Of a stretch of DNA of 39,881 bases, positions 1-8,404 are shown in pieces. A program made the translations under genes and the position numbers. Under the pieces are notes generated by a model. The model saw only the letters and a list, made by a program, of their open reading frames with translations, was not told where the DNA came from and did no database searches. The first letter of the stretch is position 1. Each line of letters begins with the position of its first letter. This DNA comes from Nocardia carnea NBRC 14403 (GTDB taxonomy: Bacteria > Actinomycetota > Actinomycetes > Mycobacteriales > Mycobacteriaceae), in assembly GCF_000308515.1 (NCBI RefSeq), contig NZ_BAFV01000112.1, forward strand, positions 1 through 39,881, read 5' to 3'.

Positions 1-278
1 TCCGCGGGACCCGCCGGCACCGCAGGTACCGCCTCCGGCCCGGCGGCAACCACCCGCACCCGCCCATCCACGTTCTCCAGCGGCACGCCACCCGGCAGCC
101 CGCGAAACAACTCGCCGGCAGCCCCCAAGGTGCGAGCCACCGCGATCTCACCGGACCGGTCGTAGAACTCCTGTGTGCTCAGCCGCCCGGCCGCATAGTG
201 CTCGGCCAGCACGTTGAGCGCATGTAGCCGATCGGCATCGCCGAGCCTGAGATCATCGGACGGGACTTCGCCGGTCAT
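1..278 (-). CDS. DUF1707 domain protein, C-terminal part beyond the window
   Basis: The first 92 codons of a minus-strand gene that runs off the left edge. After a short lead the protein has the DUF1707 pattern LRLGDADRLHALNVLAEHYAAG, then RLSTQEFYDRSGEIAVARTLGAAGELFRGLP (residues about 10-60), a small actinobacterial helical domain usually placed at the N-terminus of short proteins that often carry membrane segments or SHOCT-like tails. The part seen after it is a Gly/Pro/Ala-rich linker. The ATG at 276-278 is chosen because the domain begins within ten residues of it. The molecular function of DUF1707 is not known and the missing C-terminus prevents a finer call. Confidence 0.8.
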   Translation of the reverse strand, partial: MTGEVPSDDLRLGDADRLHALNVLAEHYAAGRLSTQEFYDRSGEIAVARTLGAAGELFRGLPGGVPLENVDGRVRVVAAGPEAVPAVPAGPA

Positions 279-453
279 AACGATTCTCCGAACCTCGGGG
301 ACGCACAGGTATGCCATCCAGTCTATGCGCGGCAGATTCTCCGCATCACCGGCAATACACGCCGCCGAGCAGACCCCAGGTGTACGACATCGACCTGACA
401 GCAACACTGGAGGGCACGGCCGCAACACACTGCGAACGACACTTTTCGCGTGA

Positions 454-1017
454 TCATTCCTCGTTGCGAAGCGCGAGTTCCCGCTGGGTGAAGCGAACGC
501 GGGCAACCGACGGCGGAACGCTCGACGAGGACTCTTCGATCCGGCCCGAATCCCCGATCAGGAAAACTGCGCGCCCCACCGGGACATCCAGGAAGGACAG
601 CGGATCGGACTCGTCGGTCTCCACCGGCGCATAGACAGACCACCCGACGGAGAACCGGTCCGCCATAAGTCCTTCCGTCGGATACTCCAGCTCCCGTGCT
701 CTGATCCACAGCACGACCCGGGCAATCGCCTCCGGCGCTGCCATCTGCCCCGGGGGCGCAGTACGGCGGGGCTGCTGCTCGGCTTCCAGCTGCGCTGCCA
801 GAGCTGCTCGCTCGGCCTGGTGCCGCGCGAGCAATTCGGCACTGAAGTCCGCCCAGGCCGCATCCTCCGCGTCCGACATGGGCAGCTCGTCACCCTCGAC
901 GCCCGGATGAATATCCAGGAATCGCTGGTAGAGCTTCCCCATCTCCCAGCTGTGCCGCCGATTGAGTTCGATCCGTCGCGGGTGCATCTGCTCACCGATC
1001 CTCGACAGCCCGGGCAC
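454..1017 (-). CDS. Hypothetical protein, possible Imm35/YrhB-like C-terminal domain
   Basis: A 187-residue soluble protein with no signal peptide or membrane segment. Residues about 1-85 are charged and helical (Arg/Glu/Ala-rich). Residues about 90-165 contain an amphipathic helix, then FSVGWSVYAP, a hydrophobic strand VGRAVFLIGDSGRIEESSS and a proline pair. That order (helix, GW strand, central PxxVDxxTG-like hairpin) resembles Imm35-type immunity or papain-inhibitor-like domains, but this is pattern recall only. No partner toxin is next to it. Two starts are possible: GTG at 1017 or ATG at 985-987. A good -10 hexamer, TATATT on the minus strand at 1023-1028, would put the transcript start almost at the GTG, so a leaderless GTG start or a short leader before the ATG both fit. 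Confidence 0.55.
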   Translation of the reverse strand: MPGLSRIGEQMHPRRIELNRRHSWEMGKLYQRFLDIHPGVEGDELPMSDAEDAAWADFSAELLARHQAERAALAAQLEAEQQPRRTAPPGQMAAPEAIARVVLWIRARELEYPTEGLMADRFSVGWSVYAPVETDESDPLSFLDVPVGRAVFLIGDSGRIEESSSSVPPSVARVRFTQRELALRNEE

Positions 1018-1234
1018 CGGCGAATATACCTTGCAAACAGCGCTACGAGCAGCGGCGCCGGCCCGGTCAGACCGCTCGGTACACGGAGCAGATACGGCTG
1101 ACCGGCGATCTCTCGCGGGTCACCGAGGTGGGGCTCGTCGAGCAACATTTACCGGGGTTCGCGAGCCCCTGGCGACGTTTCCCAAGGTCGGCCGCCCGAT
1201 ATATCCGGGGCGGTGAGTGCCCGGACGACATGCG

Positions 1235-1894
1235 CTATGTCCGGATACCGTCCCGGATCAATCGCGTCTCCTCGGACGCCGGTGCGTGCAGTAAACCGTC
1301 CCATGCATCGATGAGGGACGACAGCTCGGCGCGGTCCGGTGCGGTACCGGAACGGTTGTAGCGGGCCAGGGTGTGCAGCACGCTCTCGTACACCATGCCG
1401 ATCCGCTGCCGGCGCAGCTCTTCCGGCATATCGTCCAGCGCAGCGTGCAGGGCGCGGTTCACCCCGAACCCACTCGCGGTCATCTCCGGATCGACGGAAC
1501 CGAAGGTGCGCGCCAGGATTTCGGTTTCCATCAGCCGGTCGAGCAGGCCGACGTAGTTGTTGCCGGCGCGCAGTGTATTCGCCAGCGGCTGCACCATGAT
1601 CCACAAGGCCACGCGGGTGGTCGGTGCGCGGTCGTCCGCCCACGAACTCGCCACCAGCGCTTCCCGGTCGGCACTGATCGAGGGCAGCCGGTGCGCGAAT
1701 ATCGCGCGCAGCAGGTTCTCCTTGGAACCGAAGTAGTACCCGATCACCGATGCGTTGTGCTGCCCGGCGGCGTTGCGGATATCGGCCAGGGTGACACCGT
1801 CGTACCCTCGGCGCGCGAACAGGCGCTCGGCTGTTTCTACCAGGAGTACCCGGGTTTCTTCACCGGCACCGTAGCGGCCGCGTCTGGCGGTCAT
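1235..1894 (-). CDS. TetR/AcrR family transcriptional regulator
   Basis: A 219-residue TetR-type repressor. The DNA-binding domain is at residues about 12-60: TRVLLVETAERLFARRGYDGVTL, then the helix-turn-helix ADIRNAAGQHNASVIGYYFGSKENLL, where YYFGSKE is the usual end of the recognition helix. The C-terminal ligand domain is not assigned to a subfamily, so the effector is unknown. The gene is divergent from the 2-oxoglutarate dioxygenase starting at 2090, with 195 bp between the two start codons. An AT-rich imperfect palindrome at 1984-2005 lies in that gap and is the natural candidate for its operator. Local control of the dioxygenase and ABC importer operon is inferred from this layout. Confidence 0.9.
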   Translation of the reverse strand: MTARRGRYGAGEETRVLLVETAERLFARRGYDGVTLADIRNAAGQHNASVIGYYFGSKENLLRAIFAHRLPSISADREALVASSWADDRAPTTRVALWIMVQPLANTLRAGNNYVGLLDRLMETEILARTFGSVDPEMTASGFGVNRALHAALDDMPEELRRQRIGMVYESVLHTLARYNRSGTAPDRAELSSLIDAWDGLLHAPASEETRLIRDGIRT

Positions 1895-1983
1895 GGGCGT
1901 TCACCCTACCGCCCCGGCAACAGCTTCCGGCTGCCCATCAGGACCGCTGCGCGGGTTCACGCAAGCAAAGAATCATCGGGATC

Positions 1984-2005
1984 GCATTCATTCTCAAATT
2001 AATGC
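1984..2005. promoter_or_regulatory. Imperfect palindrome, candidate TetR operator
   Basis: Two 11-bp half sites, GCATTCATTCT and CAAATTAATGC, are symmetric at 8 of 11 positions, with perfect outer arms GCATT/AATGC. The element is AT-rich in very GC-rich surroundings and lies between the divergent TetR (1894) and dioxygenase (2090) starts. Binding by the neighbouring TetR protein is inferred. Confidence 0.5.
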
Positions 2006-2089
2006 ACCCCAATTACTTTGACGTTCGGCCCGCTTTCCGGCCCGACCCGATCCGGGGCCGACCCACTGTTCGACCGTCAGGAGACCACC

Positions 2090-3055
2090 GTGACCACCAC
2101 CGAGAGTCGTCCCGTCACCGCAGCCGAAATCTACGCGGCCGGCGGTATCACCGTCACCAAGCTGGGCGAGAATATCGGCGCGCTGATCGAGGGCGTCCAC
2201 ATCTCCGGCGATATCAGCGGCGAGACCGCGTTCGCCATCCGCTACGCCCTCGCCACCAACAAGGTGGTGGTTTTCCGCGGCCAGCACCATGTCGACGACG
2301 AGACCCAATACCGGTTCGCCTCGACATTGGGCTCGCCCACCACCACCCATCCGACCCTCACCTCCGAGGACAACCGGACGCTGGTGATCGAGGGCGCCGC
2401 GAACAGCTGGCATACCGATGTCACCTTCATCGACCGTATCCCGAAGGCCTCCATCCTGCGCGCCGTGGATATCCCGCCCTACGGCGGCGCCACCACCTGG
2501 GCCTCCACCACCGCTGCCTACAACCAGCTGCCCGAACCGCTGAAAGCACTGGTCGAGAAGTTGTGGGCGGTGCACAGCAACGAATACGACTACGCCGGTG
2601 TGCACGCCGACGCCAAGGCCCGGGGTATCACCGCGGCGAACCATATGCAGAATTTCACCCGCATCGTGTTCGAAACCGAACATCCGGTAGTGCGGATTCA
2701 TCCCGAAACCGGTGAGAAGTCGCTGCTGCTGGGACATTTCGTCAAGAACTTTGTCGGCCTGAAAACCTCGGAGTCGGCGGCGCTGTTCCAGCTGCTGCAG
2801 GACCGCATCGTCCGTTTGGAGAACACCTTGCGCTGGGCCTGGACTCCGGGCGATCTGGTGATCTGGGACAACCGCGCCACCCAGCACTACGGCATCGCCG
2901 ATTACGGCGACCACAAGCGCAGCGTGCACCGGGTGACACTGGCCGGCGATATCCCGGTCTCGGTGGACAACGAGCCCAGCCGTATCCGCACCGGCGACGC
3001 CTCGCATTTCTCGATCGTCGACCCCGTGGATCGTTTCCCCGGATTCGACGCCTGA
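2090..3055 (+). CDS. Alkylsulfatase-type Fe(II)/2-oxoglutarate dioxygenase (TauD/TfdA family)
   Basis: A 321-residue cytoplasmic dioxygenase. The iron triad is visible as H108-T-D110 (SWHTDVTF) and H266 (NRATQH). R277 and R281 (KRSVHR) sit at the TauD spacing of +11 and +15 from the distal histidine, where they hold 2-oxoglutarate. Along its whole length it resembles mycobacterial Rv3406 and AtsK-type enzymes (VVFRGQHxxDD, PPYGGxTxWA, YDYAGV, EHPVVRIHPETGE), which oxidatively cleave alkyl sulfate esters to aldehyde plus sulfate. The same fold also serves taurine and aryloxyalkanoate dioxygenases, so the substrate is inferred. Start: the GTG at 2090 has GGAG six bases upstream; the frame is open back to 2018 but that extension is Pro/Arg-rich and not part of the fold. 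The ABC importer follows 69 bp downstream. Confidence 0.9.
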   Translation: MTTTESRPVTAAEIYAAGGITVTKLGENIGALIEGVHISGDISGETAFAIRYALATNKVVVFRGQHHVDDETQYRFASTLGSPTTTHPTLTSEDNRTLVIEGAANSWHTDVTFIDRIPKASILRAVDIPPYGGATTWASTTAAYNQLPEPLKALVEKLWAVHSNEYDYAGVHADAKARGITAANHMQNFTRIVFETEHPVVRIHPETGEKSLLLGHFVKNFVGLKTSESAALFQLLQDRIVRLENTLRWAWTPGDLVIWDNRATQHYGIADYGDHKRSVHRVTLAGDIPVSVDNEPSRIRTGDASHFSIVDPVDRFPGFDA

Positions 3056-3069
3056 CCCCTCCGCCCGAT

Positions 3070-3102
3070 CGGACCGGTTCCGCACCACGCGGGGCCGGTC
3101 CG
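3070..3102 (+). promoter_or_regulatory. Hairpin between dioxygenase and importer genes
   Basis: Arms CGGACCGG (3070-3077) and CCGGTCCG (3095-3102) are fully complementary with a 17-nt loop, in the 69-bp gap before the lipoprotein gene. There is no T-tract. It may partly terminate or stabilise the transcript, making the dioxygenase and importer messages unequal (inference). Confidence 0.4.
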
Positions 3103-3124
3103 CCCGGCCTCGAAAGGACTTCCC

Positions 3125-4690
3125 GTGCTCAGCCGTACCGCGCCCGCACGCACCCTTCCGGTCCTCGCCCTGTGCCTGACTGTGCTCCTCGCCGTAGCCG
3201 GGTGCCGGTCCGCGGTGGACCAGGCGGGCTCCGGCGCAGACGCGGAAGTCACCGAGGGCGGAGTGTTGCGGATCGGCGATGCCGGCGATCTCACCCCGGC
3301 CTCCCTGTATGCGGGTGCGCCGGCGCAGACGATGATCACCGGTCTGGTCTACGACACCCTGATCACCTATCCCCCGGACAGTCTGGATCCGCAACCGGCA
3401 CTGGCCGAATCCTGGCAGATCGCACCGGACGGCCGCACCGTCGATATCGAGTTGCGTGACGATGTGACCTTCCACGACGGCCGGCCTCTCACCTCCGTGG
3501 ACGTGCAGTTCAGCCTCACCACCTACGCCGACCCCACCCGCGCCGGCCAGCTCGCCCGCACCGCCGCTCTGATCACCGGATACGACACCACCGATCCGCA
3601 TGCGATAACGCTCGAACTCGCCCAGCCCGCCGGGAACATCCTCGATCTCCTGGAGATCGTCCCGATCATCGACCGCCACACCCTCGCGGATTTCGACACC
3701 GGCCGCGGCTACAACGGCACCGGCGCCTTCCGGTTCACCGGCTGGAAACCGGGTGCGTCGATGGATTTCGCGGCCAACGACCACTATTGGGGCGGCGCAC
3801 CGCATCTCGACGGGGTCGAGTACGTGATCGTACCCGATCCACAGACCCGTATCTCGCAGCTACGCACCGGTCAGCTCGACCTACTGCTCTCGGTCGCTCC
3901 GCGGGACGCGGACGCGCTGGCCGCCCGATCCGCGCTCCGGGTCGTGACGCAGACGGGAGTCGCGCACAACTGGTATCTCGGCGCGAATGTGCGGGCACCG
4001 GGGTTGCACGATATCCGGTTGCGCCGGGCGATCGCCTACGCAGTCGACCCCGATCGTCTTCTCGCCGATGTCTATCAGGGCCATGGAACGGTCGCCGATC
4101 TGCCGTGGCCCGAATACTCTCCCGCCTACGACGCAAGCCGCAACTCCACCTACGGGCACGATGTGGAGCGGGCCAGAGCGCTGGTCGCCGAAGTCGGCGA
4201 TATTCCGGTGATCCCGATCGGTTACACCACGGGGTCACTCGATTCCGAAGCCGTCGCCCAGATCATCCAGGCCGACCTGGCGGCGGCAGGTATCGAGTCC
4301 ACGCTCCAGCCGATGGACTACCCGACCACCCTGGAAAATCTCATCGGCGGCACCTTCGGTGGTCTGTGGATCACGGCCCACACCTACACGCAGTACACGC
4401 CGGTGACACTGCCGACCGGCGCCTTCCCGTTCAACGCGCACAAGAACACCTCCAACTTCACCGATCCGGATTATCTCCGCGCGGTCGAAACTGCTTGGCG
4501 CACTGTAGATCCGAACAGCCGCGAAGCGAGGGACGCGTACCGGGCACTCAATACCGAACTGCTCGACAACGTCTTCGTGATCGAACTGTTCAACAAGGAG
4601 AACGAACTCGCCATGTCGCCCGCTCTCCACGGGGTGACCTGGTCGAAGCGGTCCGAGCTCGACCTGAGCGACGCCTACCTGGGGAGCTGA
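3125..4690 (+). CDS. ABC importer substrate-binding lipoprotein (SBP_bac_5, peptide/nickel type)
   Basis: A 521-residue extracytoplasmic solute-binding lipoprotein. A signal peptide (RTLPVLALCLTVLLAVAGC) ends in a lipobox with the lipidated Cys at residue 27. The mature part has the family 5 order: GGVLRIGDAGDLTPASLYAG near the start, YDTLITYPPDSLDPQPALAESW, then EWSI-type segment IAPDGRTVDIELRDDVTFHDGRPLTSVDVQFSL, and RRAIAYAVDPDRLLADVYQGHGTVA in the second lobe. These proteins bind peptides, nickel chelates, opines, sugars or other small solutes, and the sequence does not tell which. The start is the GTG at 3125 with AAAGGA nine bases upstream. The gene heads an importer of two permeases and a fused ATPase. 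Confidence 0.93.
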   Translation: MLSRTAPARTLPVLALCLTVLLAVAGCRSAVDQAGSGADAEVTEGGVLRIGDAGDLTPASLYAGAPAQTMITGLVYDTLITYPPDSLDPQPALAESWQIAPDGRTVDIELRDDVTFHDGRPLTSVDVQFSLTTYADPTRAGQLARTAALITGYDTTDPHAITLELAQPAGNILDLLEIVPIIDRHTLADFDTGRGYNGTGAFRFTGWKPGASMDFAANDHYWGGAPHLDGVEYVIVPDPQTRISQLRTGQLDLLLSVAPRDADALAARSALRVVTQTGVAHNWYLGANVRAPGLHDIRLRRAIAYAVDPDRLLADVYQGHGTVADLPWPEYSPAYDASRNSTYGHDVERARALVAEVGDIPVIPIGYTTGSLDSEAVAQIIQADLAAAGIESTLQPMDYPTTLENLIGGTFGGLWITAHTYTQYTPVTLPTGAFPFNAHKNTSNFTDPDYLRAVETAWRTVDPNSREARDAYRALNTELLDNVFVIELFNKENELAMSPALHGVTWSKRSELDLSDAYLGS

Positions 4691-4695
4691 CCACG

Positions 4696-5655
4696 TTGCT
4701 GAATTACAGTCTGCGGCGGATTCCGTCCGCCCTGCTCGTCCTGGCCGCCGGGTCGGTGGTGATCTTCACGCTGCTGCGGCTGGTTCCGGGCGATCCCGCA
4801 CTCATCCTGGCCGGCCCGGATTCCTCACCGGAAGCGCTGGCGGCGTTACGGGAGGAGCTGGGGCTCACCGGTTCCCAGTTCGGTCAGTACTTCGCCTGGA
4901 TCGGCGATATCGCCACCCTCGACTTCGGGCGCTCACTGATCCTGGGCGGCGATATCGCCACCCTGCTCCTCGATGCGCTGGGCAATACGCTGATCCTCGC
5001 GGTGACTGCACTGCTGCTGGCGGTCGTGATCGCCGTCACCGCCGCCACCGGCGCGGTGATCGCCCGCCGGAAATGGCTCGACAGTGTGGTGACCGCGTTC
5101 GGCACCGTCGCGGTGGCCGTCCCGAATTTCGTCACGGGCACGATCCTGGTGGTGCTGTTCGGTGTGGTCTGGATGGTGCTGCCCGCGGGCGGTATCCCGC
5201 GGCACGGCTTCCTCGACGATCCGGCGATCTCCGCGCAGTATCTGATCCTGCCCGCGATCTGCCTGGCGCTGCCGATCGCGGCAGCCCTGACCCGCTTCCT
5301 CACCGAATCGCTGCGCAGCCAGCTCGCCGAACCGTATGTCACCACCGCCCGCGCACTCGGTATTCCGCGCTCTCGCATCGTGCTCACGCAGGTTCTGCCG
5401 AATGCGTTACCGGCCACCGTCACGGTGCTCGGTATCCAGATCGGGCATCTGCTCGGCGGCGCCGTTCTCGTGGAGGCGATCTTCGCCTGGCCGGGGCTCG
5501 GTCATCTGATCGAACGCGCGATATCGAGCCGGGACTACCCGGTGGTGCAGGTGATGCTGCTGTTCTCCGTGGTTCTGTTCGTCGTCGTGCAGTTGATCAC
5601 CGATCTGGTGAACGCCGCACTCGATCCGCGCATCCGGCTGGGAGCCACGGCATGA
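4696..5655 (+). CDS. ABC importer permease, DppB/OppB type
   Basis: A 319-residue inner-membrane permease with six predicted hydrophobic segments. It begins YSLRRIPSALLVLAAGSVVIFTLLRLVPGDPA, the usual DppB opening, and carries the EAA coupling loop EPYVTTARALGIPRSRIVLTQVLPNAL, followed by GAVLVEAIFAWPGLGHLIERAISSRDYPVVQ. The start is taken as TTG at 4696, the first plausible codon before the conserved opening, with GGGGAG (4681-4686) at good distance; it lies 5 bp after the lipoprotein stop. The frame is open far upstream through the previous gene, but that stretch is Arg/Gly/Pro-rich shadow sequence. The stop overlaps the next start by ATGA, so the two permeases are translationally coupled. 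Confidence 0.9.
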   Translation: MLNYSLRRIPSALLVLAAGSVVIFTLLRLVPGDPALILAGPDSSPEALAALREELGLTGSQFGQYFAWIGDIATLDFGRSLILGGDIATLLLDALGNTLILAVTALLLAVVIAVTAATGAVIARRKWLDSVVTAFGTVAVAVPNFVTGTILVVLFGVVWMVLPAGGIPRHGFLDDPAISAQYLILPAICLALPIAAALTRFLTESLRSQLAEPYVTTARALGIPRSRIVLTQVLPNALPATVTVLGIQIGHLLGGAVLVEAIFAWPGLGHLIERAISSRDYPVVQVMLLFSVVLFVVVQLITDLVNAALDPRIRLGATA

Positions 5656-6518
5656 CTCTGCACATCGAGCCCACACCGGTGGACGACGCCGGTGGGAGCG
5701 ACCGCGACAGCCGCTGGGGTGCGCTACGCACAGGCCGCGGTCTGACCGGGCTGATCCTGGTGGCGGTGGTGGCGGCCGCCGGACTGCTCGCCCCCTGGCT
5801 CGCACCGCACGCACCGGATCAGCAGTTCGCCGGTGCCACCCTGGCCGGCCCGAGCGGTACGCATCCCTTCGGCACCGACTCGGTCGGCCGCGATATCCTC
5901 TCCCGCACCCTGTACGGCATCCGGATCGATCTGCTCGTGATCTTCCTGGCGGTGCCGATCGGCGCGGCGCTCGGCGCACTGCTCGGGCTCGCCGCTTCCC
6001 TGTCCGGCCGCATCGATACCGCGATCCAGCGGTCGTTCGACCTGATCCTCGCCTTCCCCACGATCATCCTGGCCATCGCGCTGACCATGATCGCCGGCCC
6101 GGGTGTGGGGGCCATCGGCATCGTGATCGTGCTCGCCGAGATCCCGGTATTCGGCCGCCTCACCCGCACCTCGGTGCTCACCGTGCGGCAATTGCCCTAT
6201 GTCGAAGCGGCCCGGGCCCTGGGCGCCGGCGAGGGCTGGATCCTGCGGCGGCATGTGCTGCCCAACTGTCTGGAGCCGCTGACCGTCCAGCTCGCCCTGG
6301 CCATGTCGGTCGCCGTGTTCATCGAAGGCGCCATGAGTTTCCTCGGGCTCGGTGTCACCCCGCCGACGCCCTCCCTCGGCACCCTCATCAAAGAGGGAGC
6401 CCAGAGCGCCTACCATTCCCCGTTCTTCGTGGTCGGCCCGCTCGCCGTCGTGGTCGTGCTGGTGCTCGGCCTGCTGCTGATCTCCCAAGCACTCGCCGCC
6501 CGGTCCCGGCGGCAGTGA
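5652..6518 (+). CDS. ABC importer permease, DppC/OppC type
   Basis: A 288-residue permease that pairs with the DppB-type protein before it. The first membrane segment (GLTGLILVAVVAAAGLLAPWLAPH) is followed by the OppC_N-type HPFGTDSVGRDILSRTLYGIRIDL block. The EAA loop is LPYVEAARALGAGEGWILRRHVLPNCL, and EGAMSFLGLGVTPPTPSLGTLI is the usual DppC ending motif before the last helix. It starts inside the stop of the upstream gene (ATGA, 5652-5655). A 24-bp gap with AAGGAG leads to the ATPase gene. Confidence 0.92.
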   Translation: MTLHIEPTPVDDAGGSDRDSRWGALRTGRGLTGLILVAVVAAAGLLAPWLAPHAPDQQFAGATLAGPSGTHPFGTDSVGRDILSRTLYGIRIDLLVIFLAVPIGAALGALLGLAASLSGRIDTAIQRSFDLILAFPTIILAIALTMIAGPGVGAIGIVIVLAEIPVFGRLTRTSVLTVRQLPYVEAARALGAGEGWILRRHVLPNCLEPLTVQLALAMSVAVFIEGAMSFLGLGVTPPTPSLGTLIKEGAQSAYHSPFFVVGPLAVVVVLVLGLLLISQALAARSRRQ

Positions 6519-6542
6519 CCCACCGGCTCGAAGGAGCTTCCC

Positions 6543-8198
6543 GTGCCCACTCCCGTCCCGGCGTCCACCGACCTACTGACCGTCCGCGCACTGCGTCTCG
6601 CCTTCGAGCACGACGATCCCGTGGTCGACGGAATCTCCTTCACCGTCGACCACAGTGAGATCGTGGCCCTGGTGGGCGAATCCGGTTCCGGTAAATCCCT
6701 GACCGCCCGCGCGATCCTGGGGCTGCTCCCCGACGGTGCCGCCGCCACCGGCACGATCAGCCTCGACGGCACCGGCATCCTCGGCGCCACCGATACCGAG
6801 CTGAACCGGTTACGCGGTACCAAGGTCGCGCTGATCTTCCAGGATCCGCAGAACGCCCTGAATCCGGTACGTCGCGTGGGATGGCAGCTGCGCGAGGCGA
6901 TCCGCGCCCATCGCCGCATATCGGCTGCCGACGCAGATCGGCTCGCCGTGGAACTGCTCGACCGGGTCGAGATCCCCGATCCGGCCCGGCGCGTGCGGTA
7001 TTACCCGCACCAGTTGTCCGGTGGGCAGAAGCAGCGGGTCGCGATCGCGCTGGCCCTGGCAGGCGAGCCGGATCTCTTGGTCGCCGACGAGCCGACCACG
7101 GCGCTCGATGTGACGGTGCAGGCCGAGATCCTGGCCCTGCTCGACCGGATCCGTCACCGCACCGGGATGGGTGTCCTGCTGATTACGCACAATATGGGTG
7201 TCGTGGCCCAGTACGCCGACCGTGTCCTGGTGATGCAGGCGGGCCGGATCGTCGAAACCGGCGATACGCATGCCCTGTTCGGCACCCCCACCCATCCGTA
7301 TACCCGCGCACTGCTGGGTGCGGTCCCCCGGCTGCCCGAACACCCCGGCACGACGGCGCCCGGCCCCGAACCCACCACGCCCGCGGTTCTCGAGTTCGAC
7401 GCTGCCACCGTCACCTACCCGGCCCGCCACGGGCAACCCGCCTTCCGTGCCGTCGACTCGGTGGGCCTCACCGTCCACCCCGGCGAAGTACTCGGCCTGG
7501 TAGGCGAATCCGGTTCCGGGAAAACCACACTCGGCCGGATCGCGACCGGCCTGGAGCCGGTCACCGGCGGCCGGGTACTCGTCGACGGCCACGATCTGGC
7601 CGCCCTGACACCGCGCCGGCTGCGTGAACTACGCCGCGATATCGCGGTGGTGCCACAGGATCCCGCCACCTCTCTCGACCCCCGGCTCACGATCGCCGCC
7701 AGTATTCGCGAACCCCTCGATGTACACAAGGCCGGCACCCCGGGCGAACGCCGGCAGCGAGTCCTCGATCTCCTCGACGCCGTACGCCTGCCCGCCGCCT
7801 TCGCCGGCCGATTCCCGCACCAGCTCTCCGGCGGGCAACGCCAGCGTGTCGCCTTGGCCCGCGCCCTCGCTCTACGCCCGCGCCTGCTCATCGCCGACGA
7901 ACCCACCAGTGCCCTCGACGTCTCCGTCCAGGCCGAAGTCCTGTCCCTGTTCACCGAAATCCAGCGCGACCTGGGCTTCGCCTGCCTGTTCATCAGCCAT
8001 GACCTGGCCGTGGTGCATCAGGTCGCCGACCGGGTAGCGGTGCTGCGCTCCGGATCCGTATTGGAAGTGGGCCCGGTCGATACCGTTTTCACCAACCCCC
8101 GCCGATCCCACACCCGCGCCCTGGTCGCCGCCGTCCCCGCGCCCGACCCGGCCTGCCGGCCCGGCCCGGCGCCGCGGCAGCCCGCCGTCGCAGTGTGA
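6543..8198 (+). CDS. Fused double ATPase of the peptide-type ABC importer (DppD-DppF)
   Basis: A 551-residue protein with two complete ABC ATPase domains that energise the two permeases. Domain 1 (about 10-265) has Walker A GESGSGKS, signature LSGGQKQR and Walker B LLVADEP; domain 2 (about 285-540) has GESGSGKTT, LSGGQRQR and LLIADEP. Each is followed by the D-loop (TTALDVTVQ, TSALDVSVQ) and a switch histidine (ITHNMG, ISHDLA). After domain 1 the HPYTRALLGAVPRLPEHPG tail is the oligopeptide-type C-terminal extension. Such fusions are common in actinobacterial Dpp-like systems. The start is the GTG at 6543 with AAGGAG eight bases upstream. It is the last gene of the operon. Confidence 0.95.
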   Translation: MPTPVPASTDLLTVRALRLAFEHDDPVVDGISFTVDHSEIVALVGESGSGKSLTARAILGLLPDGAAATGTISLDGTGILGATDTELNRLRGTKVALIFQDPQNALNPVRRVGWQLREAIRAHRRISAADADRLAVELLDRVEIPDPARRVRYYPHQLSGGQKQRVAIALALAGEPDLLVADEPTTALDVTVQAEILALLDRIRHRTGMGVLLITHNMGVVAQYADRVLVMQAGRIVETGDTHALFGTPTHPYTRALLGAVPRLPEHPGTTAPGPEPTTPAVLEFDAATVTYPARHGQPAFRAVDSVGLTVHPGEVLGLVGESGSGKTTLGRIATGLEPVTGGRVLVDGHDLAALTPRRLRELRRDIAVVPQDPATSLDPRLTIAASIREPLDVHKAGTPGERRQRVLDLLDAVRLPAAFAGRFPHQLSGGQRQRVALARALALRPRLLIADEPTSALDVSVQAEVLSLFTEIQRDLGFACLFISHDLAVVHQVADRVAVLRSGSVLEVGPVDTVFTNPRRSHTRALVAAVPAPDPACRPGPAPRQPAVAV

Positions 8199-8362
8199 TC
8201 GCCACGACCGGAAACATCGGACCCACTGCCGGGTAGGCGGTAGGCCGTGCGCTGCTGGTGAACCATGTGCCGATGGTCTCGATCCGGCCCCTACCTTCCG
8301 GATGTCATGCGTCGGCGCCCCACCGGCGACCGTAGCGACCACACTGTCCCACTCCGGGGCAC

Positions 8363-8383
8363 GGCCGCTCGACAGTAGCGGCC
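8363..8383. promoter_or_regulatory. Inverted repeat before the TetR gene
   Basis: Perfect 7-bp arms GGCCGCT (8363-8369) and AGCGGCC (8377-8383) around a 7-nt spacer, just upstream of the ribosome binding site of the TetR gene at 8405. It could be an autoregulatory operator or a terminator for the upstream ATPase gene. It does not resemble the CAAGC-type operator at 9155. Confidence 0.4.
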
Positions 8384-8404
8384 ACGGGCAGGAAGGATGA
8401 GCGG

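Noticed and set aside
1994..3805. A 603-codon open frame on the minus strand opposite the dioxygenase and lipoprotein genes.
   Set aside because: It is antisense to two well-supported genes, has a Gly/Val/Arg-rich composition with no domain, and comes from the GC-rich third positions of the real genes.
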